Shown here: one piece after another, positions 1 to 8,561 of the stretch | How the letters are laid out: every line of letters begins with the position of its first letter | Numbering within the stretch: the stretch's first letter is position 1 | Assembly: GCA_021154785.1 (NCBI GenBank) | Contig: JAJKHX010000285.1 | Location: 1-33,128, forward strand | Length of the DNA stretch: 33,128 nt | Direction of reading: 5' to 3' | Source: Nocardiopsis sp. | GTDB lineage: Bacteria > Actinomycetota > Actinomycetes > Streptosporangiales > Streptosporangiaceae | Notes under the pieces: generated by a model | The model's input: the letters and a program-made list of their open reading frames with translations, nothing else | What the model was told of the DNA's origin: nothing | Database searches by the model: none | Translations under genes and position numbers: made by a program

Positions 1-463
1 CATCAACCTGCTCGAGGACCTGCAGGACGAGCTGGGCCTGACCTACGTGGTCATCGCGCACGACCTGTCCGTGGTCCGGCACATCAGCGACCGGGTCGCG
101 GTCATGTACCTGGGCAAGATCGTCGAGGTGGCCGGCCGGGACCAGCTGTACGCCAAGCCGCGGCACCCGTACACGGTGGCCCTGCTCTCCGCGGTACCGG
201 TGCCCGAGCCGCTCAGCAGCCCGACCGGGCAGCGGGAACGGCGCGCGCGGATCAGGCTGGAGGGCGACGTGCCGAGCCCGCTGGCCCCGCCACCCGCCTG
301 CCGCTTTCACACCAGGTGCTGGAAGGCGCAGGAGATCTGCCGGACGCAGGAGCCGCCGCTGGCCGAGCTCATCCCGGGCCACCGGGTGGCCTGCCACTTC
401 CCGGAGAACACGCCGCAGCAGCCGGAGGCGATGTCCGCGCCGCCGCCGGCCGAGCAAGACTAG
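1..463 (+). CDS. Oligopeptide/dipeptide ABC transporter ATP-binding protein, 3' end
   Basis: Only the last 153 or so codons are present; the frame is open to the left edge (first whole codon at base 2). The visible part starts after the Walker B region and carries the H-loop (the IAHDLS stretch at about bases 53-70), then the signal-protein contacts typical of these ATPases. The C-terminal oligopeptide-transporter extension follows, with the HPYT motif near base 165 and the cysteine-bearing tail (CRFHTRC, EIC, VACHF) seen in DppD, DppF and OppF proteins. It would energise peptide uptake at the inner face of the membrane together with permease and binding-protein genes, presumably to the left of the window. 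The tail cysteines are a family feature; I cannot tell D-type from F-type subunit without the missing part. It ends in TAG and converges with the exonuclease gene on the other strand, 36 bases away. Confidence 0.88.
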   Translation, partial: INLLEDLQDELGLTYVVIAHDLSVVRHISDRVAVMYLGKIVEVAGRDQLYAKPRHPYTVALLSAVPVPEPLSSPTGQRERRARIRLEGDVPSPLAPPPACRFHTRCWKAQEICRTQEPPLAELIPGHRVACHFPENTPQQPEAMSAPPPAEQD

Positions 464-499
464 GCGTAGCGGCCGGGGTAGGCCTCGCGCGTGTCGGTT

Positions 500-1426
500 T
501 TACCCCTCGGAGAGCGAAGGCTCCGGGATGGCCTCCTGGTGCGAGGGCTGCGCCTCGGCGGCCAGCGGGTCGGGCACCCGCTCGGGCAGCGGCGGCGGGG
601 TACCGCCGAACTCCGGGCACAGCGCCTTGTGGTTGCACCAGTCGCACAGGCGGCTCGGCCGCGGCCGGAAGTCCCCGGCATCCCTGGCCCGCTCGATGGC
701 CTGCCACAGCGCCGCCACCTTGCGCTCGGTGGCGAGCAGGTCGGACTCGTCGGGAGAATAGCGCAGCACCTCGCCCTCGGCCAGGTACATGAGCTGGAGC
801 AGCCGCGGCACCCGGCCGCGCAGCCGCCAGATCACCAGCGCGTAGAACTTCATCTGGAACAGCGCGCTGGCCTCGTAGGCTTCCCGCGGCGCGCGGCCGG
901 TCTTGTAATCCACGATCCGGATGTCGCCGCCGGGCGCCACGTCCAGCCGGTCGATGTAGCCGCGCAGCCGCAGCCCGGACTCCAGCGTCGTCTCCACGTA
1001 GGCCTCGCGCTCGGCGGGCTCGAGCCGGCGCGGGTCTTCGAGCGTGAAGTACGCCTCCACGATCGCCGTGGCCGAGGCGAGCCAGGCCACCCGTTCGGCG
1101 TCATCGGTGAAGAGGCCGGCCAGGCCGGGCTCCTCGGCCGCCAGCCGGTCCCATTCCCCGGCCAGCAGCCCGCGGGCCGCCTCCGGGGTCCGGCCCGCGG
1201 CCGGCAGGTCGAACAGCCGCTCCAGCGCGGCGTGCACCAGCGTCCCGCGCGCCGTCGCCGTGGTCGGCGGCTCGGGCAGCCGGTCGATCGTCCGGAACCG
1301 GTACAGGAGCGGGCACGTCATGAAGTCCGCCGCCCTGGACGGGGACAAAGCCGGTCCCCGGGGGGGTACGGGCGGGTCTTGGGGGGTCGTCCCCCCGGCT
1401 GGCGCCACCACTTCTTCTACGTCCAC
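500..1426 (-). CDS. RecB-family exonuclease (PD-(D/E)XK, Fe-S type)
   Basis: A 308-residue single-domain nuclease. The conserved domain begins at about residue 26 with the LSPSRAADF motif. The GTLVHAALERLF helix and the IVDYKTG strand supply the PD-(D/E)XK metal-binding site. Four cysteines (C38, and three in a C-x2-C-x5-C cluster near the C-terminus) should hold a 4Fe-4S cluster as in AddB and Cas4 nucleases. The family has a homologue, Rv2119, beside the proteasome genes of M. tuberculosis; its exact role is unsettled but DNA end-processing in repair is expected. I chose the GTG at 1426 because a TACGGT -10 box ends 6 bases upstream, which fits a leaderless transcript. The frame could extend 41 codons further but would then run into the divergent promoter. 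Residues 6-25 are a Pro/Gly-rich insert before the domain, encoded by a G-run-rich stretch that resembles one in fabD. Confidence 0.85.
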   Translation of the reverse strand: MDVEEVVAPAGGTTPQDPPVPPRGPALSPSRAADFMTCPLLYRFRTIDRLPEPPTTATARGTLVHAALERLFDLPAAGRTPEAARGLLAGEWDRLAAEEPGLAGLFTDDAERVAWLASATAIVEAYFTLEDPRRLEPAEREAYVETTLESGLRLRGYIDRLDVAPGGDIRIVDYKTGRAPREAYEASALFQMKFYALVIWRLRGRVPRLLQLMYLAEGEVLRYSPDESDLLATERKVAALWQAIERARDAGDFRPRPSRLCDWCNHKALCPEFGGTPPPLPERVPDPLAAEAQPSHQEAIPEPSLSEG

Positions 1427-1432
1427 AGCGCA

Positions 1433-1438
1433 ACCGTA
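1433..1438 (-). promoter_or_regulatory. -10 box of the leaderless exonuclease gene
   Basis: TACGGT on the minus strand matches the actinobacterial TANNNT -10 consensus. It ends 6 bases before the GTG start codon, so transcription would begin at or beside the start codon. No convincing -35 box is visible, which is common for this promoter class. Confidence 0.55.
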
Positions 1439-1487
1439 GGGCAAAGCACTGACATTCGCGGGCGTCCCTGGCGTCCGGTGCAGCACG

Positions 1488-1493
1488 TAGCAT
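1488..1493 (+). promoter_or_regulatory. -10 box of the leaderless site-2 protease gene
   Basis: TAGCAT fits TANNNT and ends 7 bases before the GTG at 1501. It lies back to back with the exonuclease -10 box, so a 74-base gap holds two divergent leaderless promoters. Confidence 0.55.
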
Positions 1494-1500
1494 CGGTAGG

Positions 1501-2664
1501 GTGGCAAGCACGACGCCGGAGAAGCCGCCCGAGACGGCGGGAAAGCCACCCCAGCGCCGGGAATCCGGCCCGGGGATCATCATCGCGCGCCCGTTCGGCA
1601 TCCCGGTTTTCATCTCGCCGTACTGGTTCGTGATCGCCGGCGTCTTCGTCTTCATCTACGCCAACCAGCTGGCCGCGACCCTGCACGGCGCCACCCGGTT
1701 CATCGTGGCGGCGGCGTTCGTCGTGCTGCTCTACGTGTCCGTCCTGTTCCACGAGCTCAGCCACTCCCTGGTCGCCCGCTCCTACCACCTGCCGGTGCGC
1801 CGCATCCTGCTGTACCCGCTGGGCGGGTTCTCCGAGATCGAGAAGGAGCCGCCGACACCGGGCAAGGAGTTCATGGTCTCCGCCGCGGGCCCGGCGCTGT
1901 CGCTGGTCCTGGCGGCCGCCGGCTACGGCCTGATGCACGTGGTCCCGGCGGACACCATCGGCGGCACGCTGTGCAGCCAGCTGCGCTGGGCCAACCTGGT
2001 GGTCGGCATCTTCAACCTGCTGCCCGGCCTGCCGCTGGACGGCGGCCGGATGCTGCGCGCGGTGATCTGGAAGCTGTCCGGCCGCCAGTCGATGGCCACC
2101 ATCGCGGCCGCCTGGTCGGGCCGGGTCCTCGCCGTCGGCCTGTTCGTGATCCCGTTCGTCACCGGCGCGGTGCGCGGGACCGGCGGTGACATCACCACGG
2201 TGGTGTGGCTGGCCGTGATCGCCGCCTTCATGTGGACCGGCGCCGGCCAGGCCATCAAGGCCACCAGGTTCCGCGAGCGGCTGCCCGGGCTGCAGGCCAG
2301 GCGGCTGGCCCGCAAGGCGGTCTCGGTCGCGGCCGATACCCCGCTGGCCGAGGCGATCAGGCGCGCCGACGAGAGCCACGCCCGCGCCGTCGTGATCGTC
2401 GACCACGAAGACAAGCCGATCGCGATCCTCAACGAGACCGCCGTGATGTCCACCCCGGAGCAGCGCCGCCCGTGGCTGGACGCGGGCGCGCTGGCCCGCA
2501 CCATCGAGCCGGACATGGTGCTGCCGGCCGACCTGTCGGGCCTGGCGCTGCTCGACGCGATCCGCCGTGCCCCGGCCAGCGAGTACCTGCTGGTCGAGCC
2601 CTCCGGTCAGGTATACGGCGTGCTGGCCACCCGGGACGTCGATCACGCCTTCGCCGGCGTCTGA
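1501..2664 (+). CDS. M50 site-2 family zinc metalloprotease with CBS-like C-terminal region
   Basis: A 387-residue membrane protease of the Rip3-like branch of the S2P family, which cuts substrates within the membrane. The zinc site is H84-E-L-S-H88 in a hydrophobic segment, and the third ligand lies in the L-D180-G-G motif. Membrane segments are visible at about residues 35-55, 65-90, 125-145, 160-178, 200-222 and 228-248. The last ~120 residues form a soluble paired-CBS-like region (the AVVIVD and VYGVLATRDVDHA strands), which in other proteins senses adenine nucleotides. The start is GTG with a -10 box 7 bases upstream. It heads the run of plus-strand genes leading into the proteasome region; typical substrates are anti-sigma factors, but none is encoded beside it, so its target is unknown. 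Confidence 0.9.
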   Translation: MASTTPEKPPETAGKPPQRRESGPGIIIARPFGIPVFISPYWFVIAGVFVFIYANQLAATLHGATRFIVAAAFVVLLYVSVLFHELSHSLVARSYHLPVRRILLYPLGGFSEIEKEPPTPGKEFMVSAAGPALSLVLAAAGYGLMHVVPADTIGGTLCSQLRWANLVVGIFNLLPGLPLDGGRMLRAVIWKLSGRQSMATIAAAWSGRVLAVGLFVIPFVTGAVRGTGGDITTVVWLAVIAAFMWTGAGQAIKATRFRERLPGLQARRLARKAVSVAADTPLAEAIRRADESHARAVVIVDHEDKPIAILNETAVMSTPEQRRPWLDAGALARTIEPDMVLPADLSGLALLDAIRRAPASEYLLVEPSGQVYGVLATRDVDHAFAGV

Positions 2665-2724
2665 GCCGCCGCCTACCGCGCCGCCGCGCCCGGCCGCCGC
2701 GTCCTGCCGGCTGCTCCGGCCCGC

Positions 2725-2730
2725 TACCCT
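2725..2730 (+). promoter_or_regulatory. -10 box of leaderless trmI
   Basis: TACCCT fits TANNNT and ends exactly 7 bases before the ATG at 2738. There is no ribosome binding site in those 7 bases. This decides the start: the open frame runs further upstream, but only this ATG agrees with the family N-terminus. Confidence 0.55.
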
Positions 2731-2737
2731 GGCCACC

Positions 2738-3637
2738 ATGACCAAACCGCGGCAGGGCCCGCTGACGCCAGGCGAGCCGGTGCAGCTGACCGACCCGAAG
2801 GGGCGCACCCACCTGATCACGCTCCGGGCCGGCGCGTCGTTCCACACCCACCGGGGCATGCTGAGCCACGACGACATCATCGGCGGCCCGGACGGGAACG
2901 TGGTCCGCTCGCTGGGCGGCACCCCGTATGTCGTCTTCCGCCCGCTGCTGGCCGACTACACGCTGGCCATGAAGCGCGGCGCGGCGGTCGTCTATCCCAA
3001 GGACGCGGCCCAGATCGTGGCGTTCGCCGACGTGTTCCCGGGCGCGCGGGTGCTCGAGGCCGGAGCCGGCTCGGGCGCGCTGAGCTGCTGGCTGCTGCGG
3101 GCGGTGGGGGACCAGGGCACCCTGGTCTCGTTCGAGCGCAGGCCCGAGTTCGCCGAGGTCGCCCGCAAGAACGTGGAGCAGTTCTTCGGCGGCGCGCCGC
3201 CGGCCTGGCAGCTGGTGAACGGCGAGTTCGCCGCCGACGGGCTGGCCGACTTCGACCGGGTCGTCCTCGACCTGCTGGCCCCCTGGGACCTGGTCGACGG
3301 GGTCGCCGCGGTGCTCGCACCCGGCGGCCTGGCCTGCTGTTACGTCGCCACCACGACCCAGCTCTCGCGGATCGTGGAGGCGCTGCGCGGGCACGGCGCC
3401 TTCGATGAGCCGGCCGCCTGGGAGAGCATGAACCGCCCCTGGCACGTGGAGGGCCTGGCCGTCCGGCCCGGCCACCGCATGGTGGGTCACACCGGCTTCC
3501 TGGTGACCGCCCGGCGGCTCGCTCCCGGGGTGGTCCCGCCGCCCCGCCGGCGCAGGCCCGCCAAGGCTTCCCAGGAAGAAGATCATTCAGCCGAACGGGC
3601 TGAGCTGTCACCTCCCGGTGTGAATGGTAACGCTTAG
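2738..3637 (+). CDS. trmI: tRNA (adenine-58-N1) methyltransferase TrmI
   Basis: 299 residues; a close match in layout to the mycobacterial Rv2118c type enzyme, which methylates A58 in the T-loop of tRNAs as a tetramer. The small N-terminal beta domain ends with the FRPLLADYTLAMKRGAAVVYPKDA stretch. The Rossmann domain has SAM motif I at residues 105-113 (VLEAGAGSG), followed by the acidic FERR loop that binds the ribose and the conserved FDRVVLDLLAPW motif IV. The C-terminus is short, basic and probably disordered. It sits between the site-2 protease and mpa, its usual place in actinobacterial proteasome neighbourhoods. The promoter evidence points to a leaderless mRNA of its own. Confidence 0.93.
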   Translation: MTKPRQGPLTPGEPVQLTDPKGRTHLITLRAGASFHTHRGMLSHDDIIGGPDGNVVRSLGGTPYVVFRPLLADYTLAMKRGAAVVYPKDAAQIVAFADVFPGARVLEAGAGSGALSCWLLRAVGDQGTLVSFERRPEFAEVARKNVEQFFGGAPPAWQLVNGEFAADGLADFDRVVLDLLAPWDLVDGVAAVLAPGGLACCYVATTTQLSRIVEALRGHGAFDEPAAWESMNRPWHVEGLAVRPGHRMVGHTGFLVTARRLAPGVVPPPRRRRPAKASQEEDHSAERAELSPPGVNGNA

Positions 3638-3679
3638 CGATGCGAATGTGACTGACTGGCATGTTCGCGGGCAGCAAAA

Positions 3680-3698
3680 CGGCGCCGATACGGTGCCG
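3680..3698 (+). terminator. Possible hairpin after trmI
   Basis: An 8-bp stem (CGGCGCCG/CGGTGCCG, one G-U pair in RNA) with a 3-base ATA loop lies 42 bases after the trmI stop. No T-run follows. It could end trmI transcription before the mpa promoter, but the support is only structural. Confidence 0.3.
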
Positions 3699-3765
3699 GG
3701 AGGTTAGGGATGGCCCGCGAATAGGTAGAGTCCAGTTAACGGTGCAGGAGAAGGAGGTGAGGGCC

Positions 3766-5550
3766 GTGCCCACCAGAGACGACAGCGGACGTGGACGGCA
3801 CGACGATGAGGTGAAGAGCCTTAATGCTCAGATCTCCTTCCTTGATGAGGAGATCGCGGTACTGCGGCGCAGGCTCGCGGATTCGCCCCGGCAGGTCCGG
3901 ATGCTCGAGGACCGGCTGCGGGAGACCGAGGGGAGCCTGTCCGGGGTCAACGCCCAGAACGAGCGGCTGGCCGCGACGCTGCGCGAGGCGCGCGACCAGA
4001 TCGTCGCGCTGAAGGAAGAAGTGGACCGGCTGGCTCAGCCGCCATCCGGGTTCGGCGTGTTCCTGAACGCGAACGAGGATGACACCTGCGACGTGTTCAC
4101 CGGCGGCCGCAAGATGCGGGTGAACGTGTCGCCGAACGTGGAGCTCGCCGAGCTGCGCCCGGGCCAGGAAGTGGTCCTGAACGAGGCGCTCAACGTCGTC
4201 ATCGCCCAGTCGTACGAGACGGTGGGCGAGGTCGTCATGCTCAAGGAGGTCCTGGCCGACGGCAAGCGCGCCCTGGTCATCTCCCAGGCTGACGAGGAGC
4301 GCGTGGTCCGGCTGGCCGAGCCGCTGCTGCACGAGACGATGCGGGCCGGGGACAGCCTTCTGCTCGAGTCCAGGTCCGGGTACGTCTATGAGCGGATCCC
4401 CAAGGCCGAGGTCGAGGAGCTCATCCTCGAGGAAGTCCCGGACATCTCCTACTCCGACATCGGCGGCCTGGCCGGCCAGATCGAGCAGATCAGGGACGCC
4501 GTCGAGCTGCCCTACCTGCACGCCGACCTGTTCCGCGAGCACCAGCTGCGGCCGCCCAAGGGCATCCTGCTTTACGGGCCGCCCGGCTGCGGCAAGACGC
4601 TGATCGCCAAGGCGGTGGCCAACTCGCTGGCCAAGAAGGTCGCGGCCAAGACCGCCAAGGACGCGGCGACCGACGCGTCGGCCAAGGAAGGCAAGAGCTT
4701 CTTCCTCAACATCAAGGGCCCGGAGCTGCTGAACAAGTACGTCGGCGAGACCGAGCGGCACATCCGGCTGGTGTTCCAGCGGGCCCGGGAGAAGGCCAGC
4801 GAGGGCATGCCGGTCATCGTGTTCTTCGACGAGATGGACTCGATCTTCCGCACCCGCGGCTCGGGCGTGTCCTCCGACGTGGAGAACACCATCGTGCCCC
4901 AGCTGCTGTCGGAGATCGACGGGGTCGAGGGCCTGGAGAACGTCATCGTCATCGGCGCCTCCAACCGCGAGGACATGATCGACCCGGCGATCCTGCGGCC
5001 GGGCCGGCTGGACGTCAAGATCAAGATCGAGCGGCCGGACGCCGAGGCGGCCAAGGACATCTTCTCCAAGTACGTCCTGAAGGAACTGCCGCTGCACCCC
5101 GAGGACGTCTCCGAGAACGGCGGGTCCCCCCAGGCGTGCGTGGACGCGATGATCCAGCGCACGGTCGAGCGGATGTACACCGAGTCCGAGGAGAACCGGT
5201 TCCTCGAGGTCACCTACGCCAACGGCGACAAGGAAGTGCTGTACTTCAAGGACTTCAACTCCGGCGCGATGATCGAGAACATCGTCGCCCGGGCCAAGAA
5301 GATGGCCATCAAGGCGTTCCTGGACACCGGCCAGAAGGGCATGCGGGTCAATCACCTGCTGGCCGCCTGCGTCGACGAGTTCAGCGAGAACGAGGACCTG
5401 CCGAACACCACCAATCCGGACGACTGGGCCCGGATCTCCGGCAAGAAGGGCGAGCGCATCGTCTACATCCGGACGCTGGTCTCCGGCAAGACCGGGACCG
5501 AGGCGGGACGGTCGATCGACACGGTGGCCAACACCGGGCAGTACCTGTGA
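3766..5550 (+). CDS. mpa: Proteasome-associated ring ATPase Mpa/ARC
   Basis: A 594-residue AAA ATPase that binds pupylated proteins, unfolds them and feeds them to the 20S core. In order: an N-terminal coiled coil (about residues 20-85) that binds Pup; interdomain OB folds (about 90-230); and an AAA module with Walker A G271PPGCGKT and Walker B IVFFD355E, plus arginine-finger and sensor regions (RPGRLD). The last four residues are GQYL, the C-terminal motif that docks on the proteasome alpha ring, so the chain is complete. The GTG start at 3766 is fixed by an excellent AAGGAGG ribosome binding site at 3751-3757. A ~20-residue Lys/Ala-rich stretch just after Walker A is longer than I remember for the mycobacterial protein. 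dop follows after 28 bases but has its own -10 box. Confidence 0.96.
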   Translation: MPTRDDSGRGRHDDEVKSLNAQISFLDEEIAVLRRRLADSPRQVRMLEDRLRETEGSLSGVNAQNERLAATLREARDQIVALKEEVDRLAQPPSGFGVFLNANEDDTCDVFTGGRKMRVNVSPNVELAELRPGQEVVLNEALNVVIAQSYETVGEVVMLKEVLADGKRALVISQADEERVVRLAEPLLHETMRAGDSLLLESRSGYVYERIPKAEVEELILEEVPDISYSDIGGLAGQIEQIRDAVELPYLHADLFREHQLRPPKGILLYGPPGCGKTLIAKAVANSLAKKVAAKTAKDAATDASAKEGKSFFLNIKGPELLNKYVGETERHIRLVFQRAREKASEGMPVIVFFDEMDSIFRTRGSGVSSDVENTIVPQLLSEIDGVEGLENVIVIGASNREDMIDPAILRPGRLDVKIKIERPDAEAAKDIFSKYVLKELPLHPEDVSENGGSPQACVDAMIQRTVERMYTESEENRFLEVTYANGDKEVLYFKDFNSGAMIENIVARAKKMAIKAFLDTGQKGMRVNHLLAACVDEFSENEDLPNTTNPDDWARISGKKGERIVYIRTLVSGKTGTEAGRSIDTVANTGQYL

Positions 5551-5565
5551 TGGCCGTAACGACAC

Positions 5566-5571
5566 TAGGCT
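5566..5571 (+). promoter_or_regulatory. -10 box of leaderless dop
   Basis: TAGGCT fits TANNNT and ends 7 bases before the dop ATG at 5579. No Shine-Dalgarno sequence lies in the gap, so dop probably has its own leaderless transcript besides any read-through from mpa. Confidence 0.55.
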
Positions 5572-5578
5572 GCTTTAC

Positions 5579-7096
5579 ATGAGCGTTCTTCGGGTGATGG
5601 GCACCGAGACCGAGTACGGAATCTCTGTGCCCGGCCAGCCGGGGGCTAACGCGATGGTGACCTCGTCCCAGATCGTCAACGCGTACCAGGCGGCCACCGC
5701 CGCCCGGGCCCGGCGTGCCCGCTGGGACTTCGAGGAGGAGAACCCGCTGCGGGACGCGCGCGGCTTCGACCTGACCCGTGAGGCGGCGGACTCCTCCCAG
5801 CTCACCGACGAGGACCTGGGGCTCGCCAACGTCATCCTGACCAACGGCGGGCGGCTGTACGTCGACCATGCCCACCCCGAGTACTCGGCCCCCGAGTGCA
5901 CGAACCCGCTGTCCGTGGTCATCTGGGACAAGGCCGGCGAGCGGGTCATGGCGGAGGCCGCGGCCAAGGCCGCGACCATTCCCGGCAGCGCGCCCATCCA
6001 GCTGTACAAGAACAACACCGACAACAAGGGCGTCTCGTACGGCTCGCACGAGAACTACCTGATGCGGCGCGGCACGGCGTTCTCCGACATCGTCCGGAAC
6101 CTGATCCCCTTCTTCGTCTCCCGCCAGGTGGTCTGCGGGGCGGGCCGGGTCGGCATCGGTGCCGACGGCCGCGGATCGGGCTTCCAGATCAGCCAGCGGG
6201 CCGACTTCTTCGAGGTCGAGGTCGGCCTGGAGACCACCCTCAAGCGGCCGATCATCAACACCAGGGACGAGCCGCACGCCGACCCGGAGAAGTACCGGCG
6301 GCTGCACGTCATCATCGGCGACGCCAACCTGAGCGAGGTGTCCACCTACCTCAAGGTCGGCACGACCGCGCTGGTCCTGGCGATGATCGAGGACAAGTTC
6401 CTGAGCACCGACCTGTCGGTCGAGGCCCCGGTGGCCGAGCTCCGCGCCATCTCGCACGACCCGACCTGCCGCCGCCTGGTCACGCTCAAGGACGGCCGGA
6501 AGATGACCGCCGTCCAGCTGCAGGCCGAGTACCTCGAGCTGGCCCGCAAGTACACCGAGGACAAGTACGGCAACGACGTCGACGACATCACCGCTGATGT
6601 CCTCAACCGGTGGGAGTCGGTACTGAACCGGCTGGCCGAGGACCCGATGCTGCTGTCGAGGGAACTCGACTGGGTGGCCAAGCTCGAGCTGCTCGAGGGC
6701 TACCGGACCCGTGACGGACTGGCCTGGGACAACCCGCGGCTGGAGCTCGTCGACCTGCAGTACGCCGACGTGCGCCCCGACCGCGGCCTGTACAACCGGC
6801 TGGCGGCCCGTGGCCGGATGGTGCGGCTCACCGACGACGCGACCGTGAACCGGGCCATCGAGAACCCGCCCGAGGACACCCGCGCCTACTTCCGCGGCCG
6901 CTGCCTGCGGCAGTACCCGGAATCGGTGGCGGCCGCCTCGTGGGACTCGGTGATCTTCGACATCCCCGGCCGGGAGTCTTTGCAGCGCGTCCCCACGCTC
7001 GAGCCGCTGCGCGGTACCCGGGCTCACGTGGGCGATCTGCTCGACCGCTGCCGCAGCGCGGCCGAGCTCGTTTCCGCGCTGACAGGCCAGGATTAA
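5579..7096 (+). CDS. dop: Depupylase / Pup deamidase Dop
   Basis: A 505-residue member of the carboxylate-amine ligase-like Pup enzymes. Dop converts the C-terminal Gln of Pup to Glu and also removes Pup from tagged proteins. The N-terminus carries the nucleotide/Mg site G8-T-E-T-E-Y. The GRLYVD96[10 protein letters not shown] segment holds D96, which corresponds to the catalytic aspartate of Dop (D95 in the Acidothermus enzyme). The Dop-specific loop (about residues 40-75, with DSSQLTDED) is present; the Pup ligase PafA lacks it, so the call is Dop and not PafA. It lies between mpa and pup, as in other actinobacteria. Because the Pup here ends in Gln, a Dop is required for ligation to work. 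Confidence 0.95.
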   Translation: MSVLRVMGTETEYGISVPGQPGANAMVTSSQIVNAYQAATAARARRARWDFEEENPLRDARGFDLTREAADSSQLTDEDLGLANVILTNGGRLYVDHAHPEYSAPECTNPLSVVIWDKAGERVMAEAAAKAATIPGSAPIQLYKNNTDNKGVSYGSHENYLMRRGTAFSDIVRNLIPFFVSRQVVCGAGRVGIGADGRGSGFQISQRADFFEVEVGLETTLKRPIINTRDEPHADPEKYRRLHVIIGDANLSEVSTYLKVGTTALVLAMIEDKFLSTDLSVEAPVAELRAISHDPTCRRLVTLKDGRKMTAVQLQAEYLELARKYTEDKYGNDVDDITADVLNRWESVLNRLAEDPMLLSRELDWVAKLELLEGYRTRDGLAWDNPRLELVDLQYADVRPDRGLYNRLAARGRMVRLTDDATVNRAIENPPEDTRAYFRGRCLRQYPESVAAASWDSVIFDIPGRESLQRVPTLEPLRGTRAHVGDLLDRCRSAAELVSALTGQD

Positions 7097-7192
7097 GGTC
7101 CGCCGGCCCTCAGCTGGTCTGCTGGCCGGGGGATCGCGAGTTCGTACCGATTTCAGCCTGGCGGGATTGGGCGGGACTCGGACGGGTGACGA

Positions 7193-7198
7193 TAGCGT
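7193..7198 (+). promoter_or_regulatory. Possible -10 box for pup
   Basis: TAGCGT fits TANNNT and lies 22 bases upstream of the pup ATG in the 124-base dop-pup gap. No clear -35 box is seen, so this is a weak call. Confidence 0.3.
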
Positions 7199-7220
7199 TG
7201 GGACTGACGGAGGTAGTCAC

Positions 7221-7430
7221 ATGGCAACGAAGGACACAGGCGGTCAGCGGCAGACCACGAGGCGCGCCGAAGAGACCGAAGAGACCGACGCCGCGAGCAC
7301 CGCGGAAGTCACCGAGCGGAACGAGAAGCTCTCCGACGACGTCGACGCGATCCTCGACGAGATCGACGAGGTACTCGAGGAGAACGCCGAGGAGTTCGTC
7401 CGGTCTTACGTGCAAAAGGGCGGCCAGTAG
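7221..7430 (+). CDS. pup: Prokaryotic ubiquitin-like protein Pup
   Basis: 69 residues, hydrophilic and acidic, with no Cys or Trp. The C-terminal half (from about residue 37, LSDDVDAILDEIDEVLEEN) is the helix-forming region that pairs with the Mpa coiled coil. The chain ends in Gly-Gly-Gln, so Dop must deamidate the Gln to Glu before ligation to lysines of target proteins. The ATG at 7221 is chosen because GGAGG (7209-7213) precedes it by 7 bases; the longer frame has no such site. It is followed after 155 bases by prcB. A PafA ligase is needed to use it and is not in this window. Confidence 0.96.
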   Translation: MATKDTGGQRQTTRRAEETEETDAASTAEVTERNEKLSDDVDAILDEIDEVLEENAEEFVRSYVQKGGQ

Positions 7431-7439
7431 CCGGACCGG

Positions 7440-7464
7440 CCTGCTGACCGGACCTGCTGACCGG
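7440..7464 (+). repeat. 12-base direct repeat after pup
   Basis: CCTGCTGACCGG occurs at 7440-7451 and again at 7453-7464, one base apart, just after the pup stop codon. There is no coding role. It may be a small duplication or part of a 3' end structure. Confidence 0.6.
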
Positions 7465-7538
7465 CTGGGCACCCGCCCGGTTCGCCGTGGGCGGACGCGC
7501 CAGCGCTTCTCGTGTTCTGGCGCGCTCAGCCGTGGCAG

Positions 7539-7544
7539 TAGGGT
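7539..7544 (+). promoter_or_regulatory. Possible -10 box for prcB
   Basis: TAGGGT fits TANNNT and would give a leader of about 35 bases that contains the strong ribosome binding site of prcB. A poor -35 match (TTCTGG, 7515-7520) lies 18 bases upstream. Confidence 0.35.
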
Positions 7545-7585
7545 CAGTTGAGTACGTTCACTACGACTACGGGAGGAGGTCCGCG

Positions 7586-8509
7586 TTGGGCTCGTATTTC
7601 GACGGCAGCCAATCCGGCCCGCTTGGCGGGAACCCGAGCATGTCCGGCCGGGGGCCAGGCGCGGCGGGCGGTTCCCCTGGTTTCATGGGCCTGCAGACCT
7701 CCTCGTTTACTGACTTCCTGGCCGCGCACTCGCCCGGCCTGCTGCCCGGCCGGGTCGGCCGCTCCGGCGGTGACGCCGGGATTTCCCCGGCTGTCCGCGA
7801 CCTCCCGCACGCCACCACGATCGTGGCCGCCGTCTGCGACGGGGGAGTGGTGCTGGCCGGCGACCGCCGCGCCACCATCGGGAACATGATCGCCAAGCGG
7901 GACGTGGAGAAGGTCTTCCGCAGCGACGAGTTCTCCGGCATGGGCTACGCGGGCACCGGCAGCCTCGGCATCGAGTTCACCCGCTTGTTCCAGCTCGAGC
8001 TCGAGCACTACGAGAAGATGGAAGGCCGGTCGCTGTCCCTGGAGGGCAAGGCGAACCGGCTGGCCTCGATGGTCCGGGGGAACCTGGGCGCGGCCATGCA
8101 GGGCCTGGTCGTGGTGCCGCTGTTCGTCGGCTACGACGAGGACGCCGGCCAGGGCCGCATCTTCAGCTACGACGTGGCCGGCGGCCCGTACGAGGAGCAG
8201 CGGTTCTACTCCATCGGCTCGGGGTCGCTGTTCGCCCGGGGTGCGCTGAAGAAGCTCTACGCCGACGGCATGTCCGCCGATGACGTCGTGCTGGCCTGCG
8301 TGCAGGCGCTCTACGACGCCGCCGACGATGACTCGGCGACCGGCGGCCCGGACCTGACCCGGCGCATCTTCCCGGTCATCGCCACGATCACGGCCGATGG
8401 CTTCAGCAAGCTGACGGAAGCCGAATCCGAGCGGATCTCCGACCAGGTCGTACGGGAGCGGATGAGCCTTCCTGACGGCCCGGCGGCGCCGCTGCGTAAC
8501 GGCGGCTAG
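7586..8509 (+). CDS. prcB: 20S proteasome beta subunit PrcB
   Basis: The catalytic subunit of the 20S core; 307 residues as translated. The TTG at 7586 is taken as start because GGGAGGAGG (7571-7579) lies 6 bases upstream; the frame continues upstream without a comparable site. A 76-residue Gly/Ser-rich propeptide precedes the autocleavage site. Thr77 begins the mature enzyme ([21 protein letters not shown]), and this Thr is the N-terminal nucleophile of all proteasome beta subunits. The Asp and Lys partners lie in the GDRRAT and IAKRDVEKV stretches. The propeptide is long compared with the roughly 57 residues I recall for M. tuberculosis. prcA follows after 52 bases, so the two core subunits are probably made from one mRNA. 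Confidence 0.96.
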   Translation: MGSYFDGSQSGPLGGNPSMSGRGPGAAGGSPGFMGLQTSSFTDFLAAHSPGLLPGRVGRSGGDAGISPAVRDLPHATTIVAAVCDGGVVLAGDRRATIGNMIAKRDVEKVFRSDEFSGMGYAGTGSLGIEFTRLFQLELEHYEKMEGRSLSLEGKANRLASMVRGNLGAAMQGLVVVPLFVGYDEDAGQGRIFSYDVAGGPYEEQRFYSIGSGSLFARGALKKLYADGMSADDVVLACVQALYDAADDDSATGGPDLTRRIFPVIATITADGFSKLTEAESERISDQVVRERMSLPDGPAAPLRNGG

Positions 8510-8561
8510 CCAGCATCCCGCCTCAGCCCGACCCATTACCTAGGGAAAATGAACGTCCGCG

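Noticed and set aside
1417-2922. Long antisense frame over the site-2 protease and trmI
   Set aside because: It crosses two well-supported genes and their promoters and has no family features.
3736-5565. Long open frame antisense to mpa (about 600 codons)
   Set aside because: It is the complement-frame shadow common in GC-rich genes; the plus frame encodes a complete AAA ATPase and the antisense product has no recognisable domain.
5381-7027. Long open frame antisense to dop
   Set aside because: Same shadow effect; the composition is Arg/Gly/Val-rich with no motif.
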